64,000 bases of DNA, taken from positions 419,001-483,000 of the forward strand of contig WPIO01000001.1 of NCBI GenBank assembly GCA_009760855.2, in the 5' to 3' direction. The stretch's first letter is position 1. Each line of letters starts with the position of its first letter. Of this stretch, positions 63,929 through 64,000 are shown one piece after another. Under the pieces are notes generated by a model. The model saw only the letters and a list, made by a program, of their open reading frames with translations. It was not told the origin of the DNA and ran no database searches. This DNA is from Cristatella mucedo (taxonomy: Eukaryota > Bryozoa > Phylactolaemata > Cristatellidae). Made by a program: the position numbers and the translations under genes.

Positions 63929-64000
63929 GTAAGTGAGACTACAAAAGGGTTCATAACCCATCTTAAATATTTTAGGCCATGTCTGATGCCGGGTACAATT

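Overview
The window is eukaryotic, repeat-rich and AT-rich DNA, most likely from an invertebrate animal. A cnidarian such as a coral or anemone would fit, but that is a weak inference from the mix of a secreted discoidin (F5/8C) protein, L2/CR1-type LINEs with ATT-repeat tails, tRNA-derived SINEs and a hAT element. There are no operons and no rRNA or tRNA genes, and very few long open frames.

The only host genes I can build with confidence are two tandem paralogues on the + strand, at 11465-19224 and 43365-55119. Each has four coding exons with matching boundaries and encodes a 179-residue secreted protein: a signal peptide followed by one F5/8 type C (discoidin) domain closed by a first and a last cysteine. 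A third, decayed copy of exon 2 lies at 63763-63928, and its locus runs off the right edge. The two proteins are nearly identical in exon 3 but differ at about 16 of 56 positions in exon 2, which covers the part of the domain where ligand-binding loops usually lie.

The genes sit in a nested segmental duplication. Block 1 (about 1-25660) and block 2 (about 29000-60660) are collinear, with large indels. A third block starts near 60660. Each of the first two blocks opens with a tandem array of a ~3.08 kb non-coding unit (family A), then ~1.37 kb units (family B), a conserved spacer and the discoidin gene. The large first intron of the gene holds a ~2 kb repeat (family C). C copies also lie at block ends and are good candidates for having mediated unequal crossing-over.

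Mobile DNA is layered on this. A nearly intact hAT transposon (31679-34433, 8-bp target duplication) sits in one A unit; its transposase has one stop and one frameshift. A LINE at 51088-53429 has the twin-priming layout (5' part inverted, 3' part direct). Block 1 keeps a truncated copy and block 3 has the apparent empty site, which dates the insertion relative to the duplications. Another ~2.1 kb insertion ending in a LINE 3' half and (ATT)n tail splits a tRNA-derived SINE (26696-28793). Short LINE 3' tails in both orientations are scattered through all blocks. A ~1.45 kb stretch (23510-24960 versus 58815-60285) is far more similar between blocks than its surroundings and looks like gene conversion. 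Identity figures throughout are estimates by eye.
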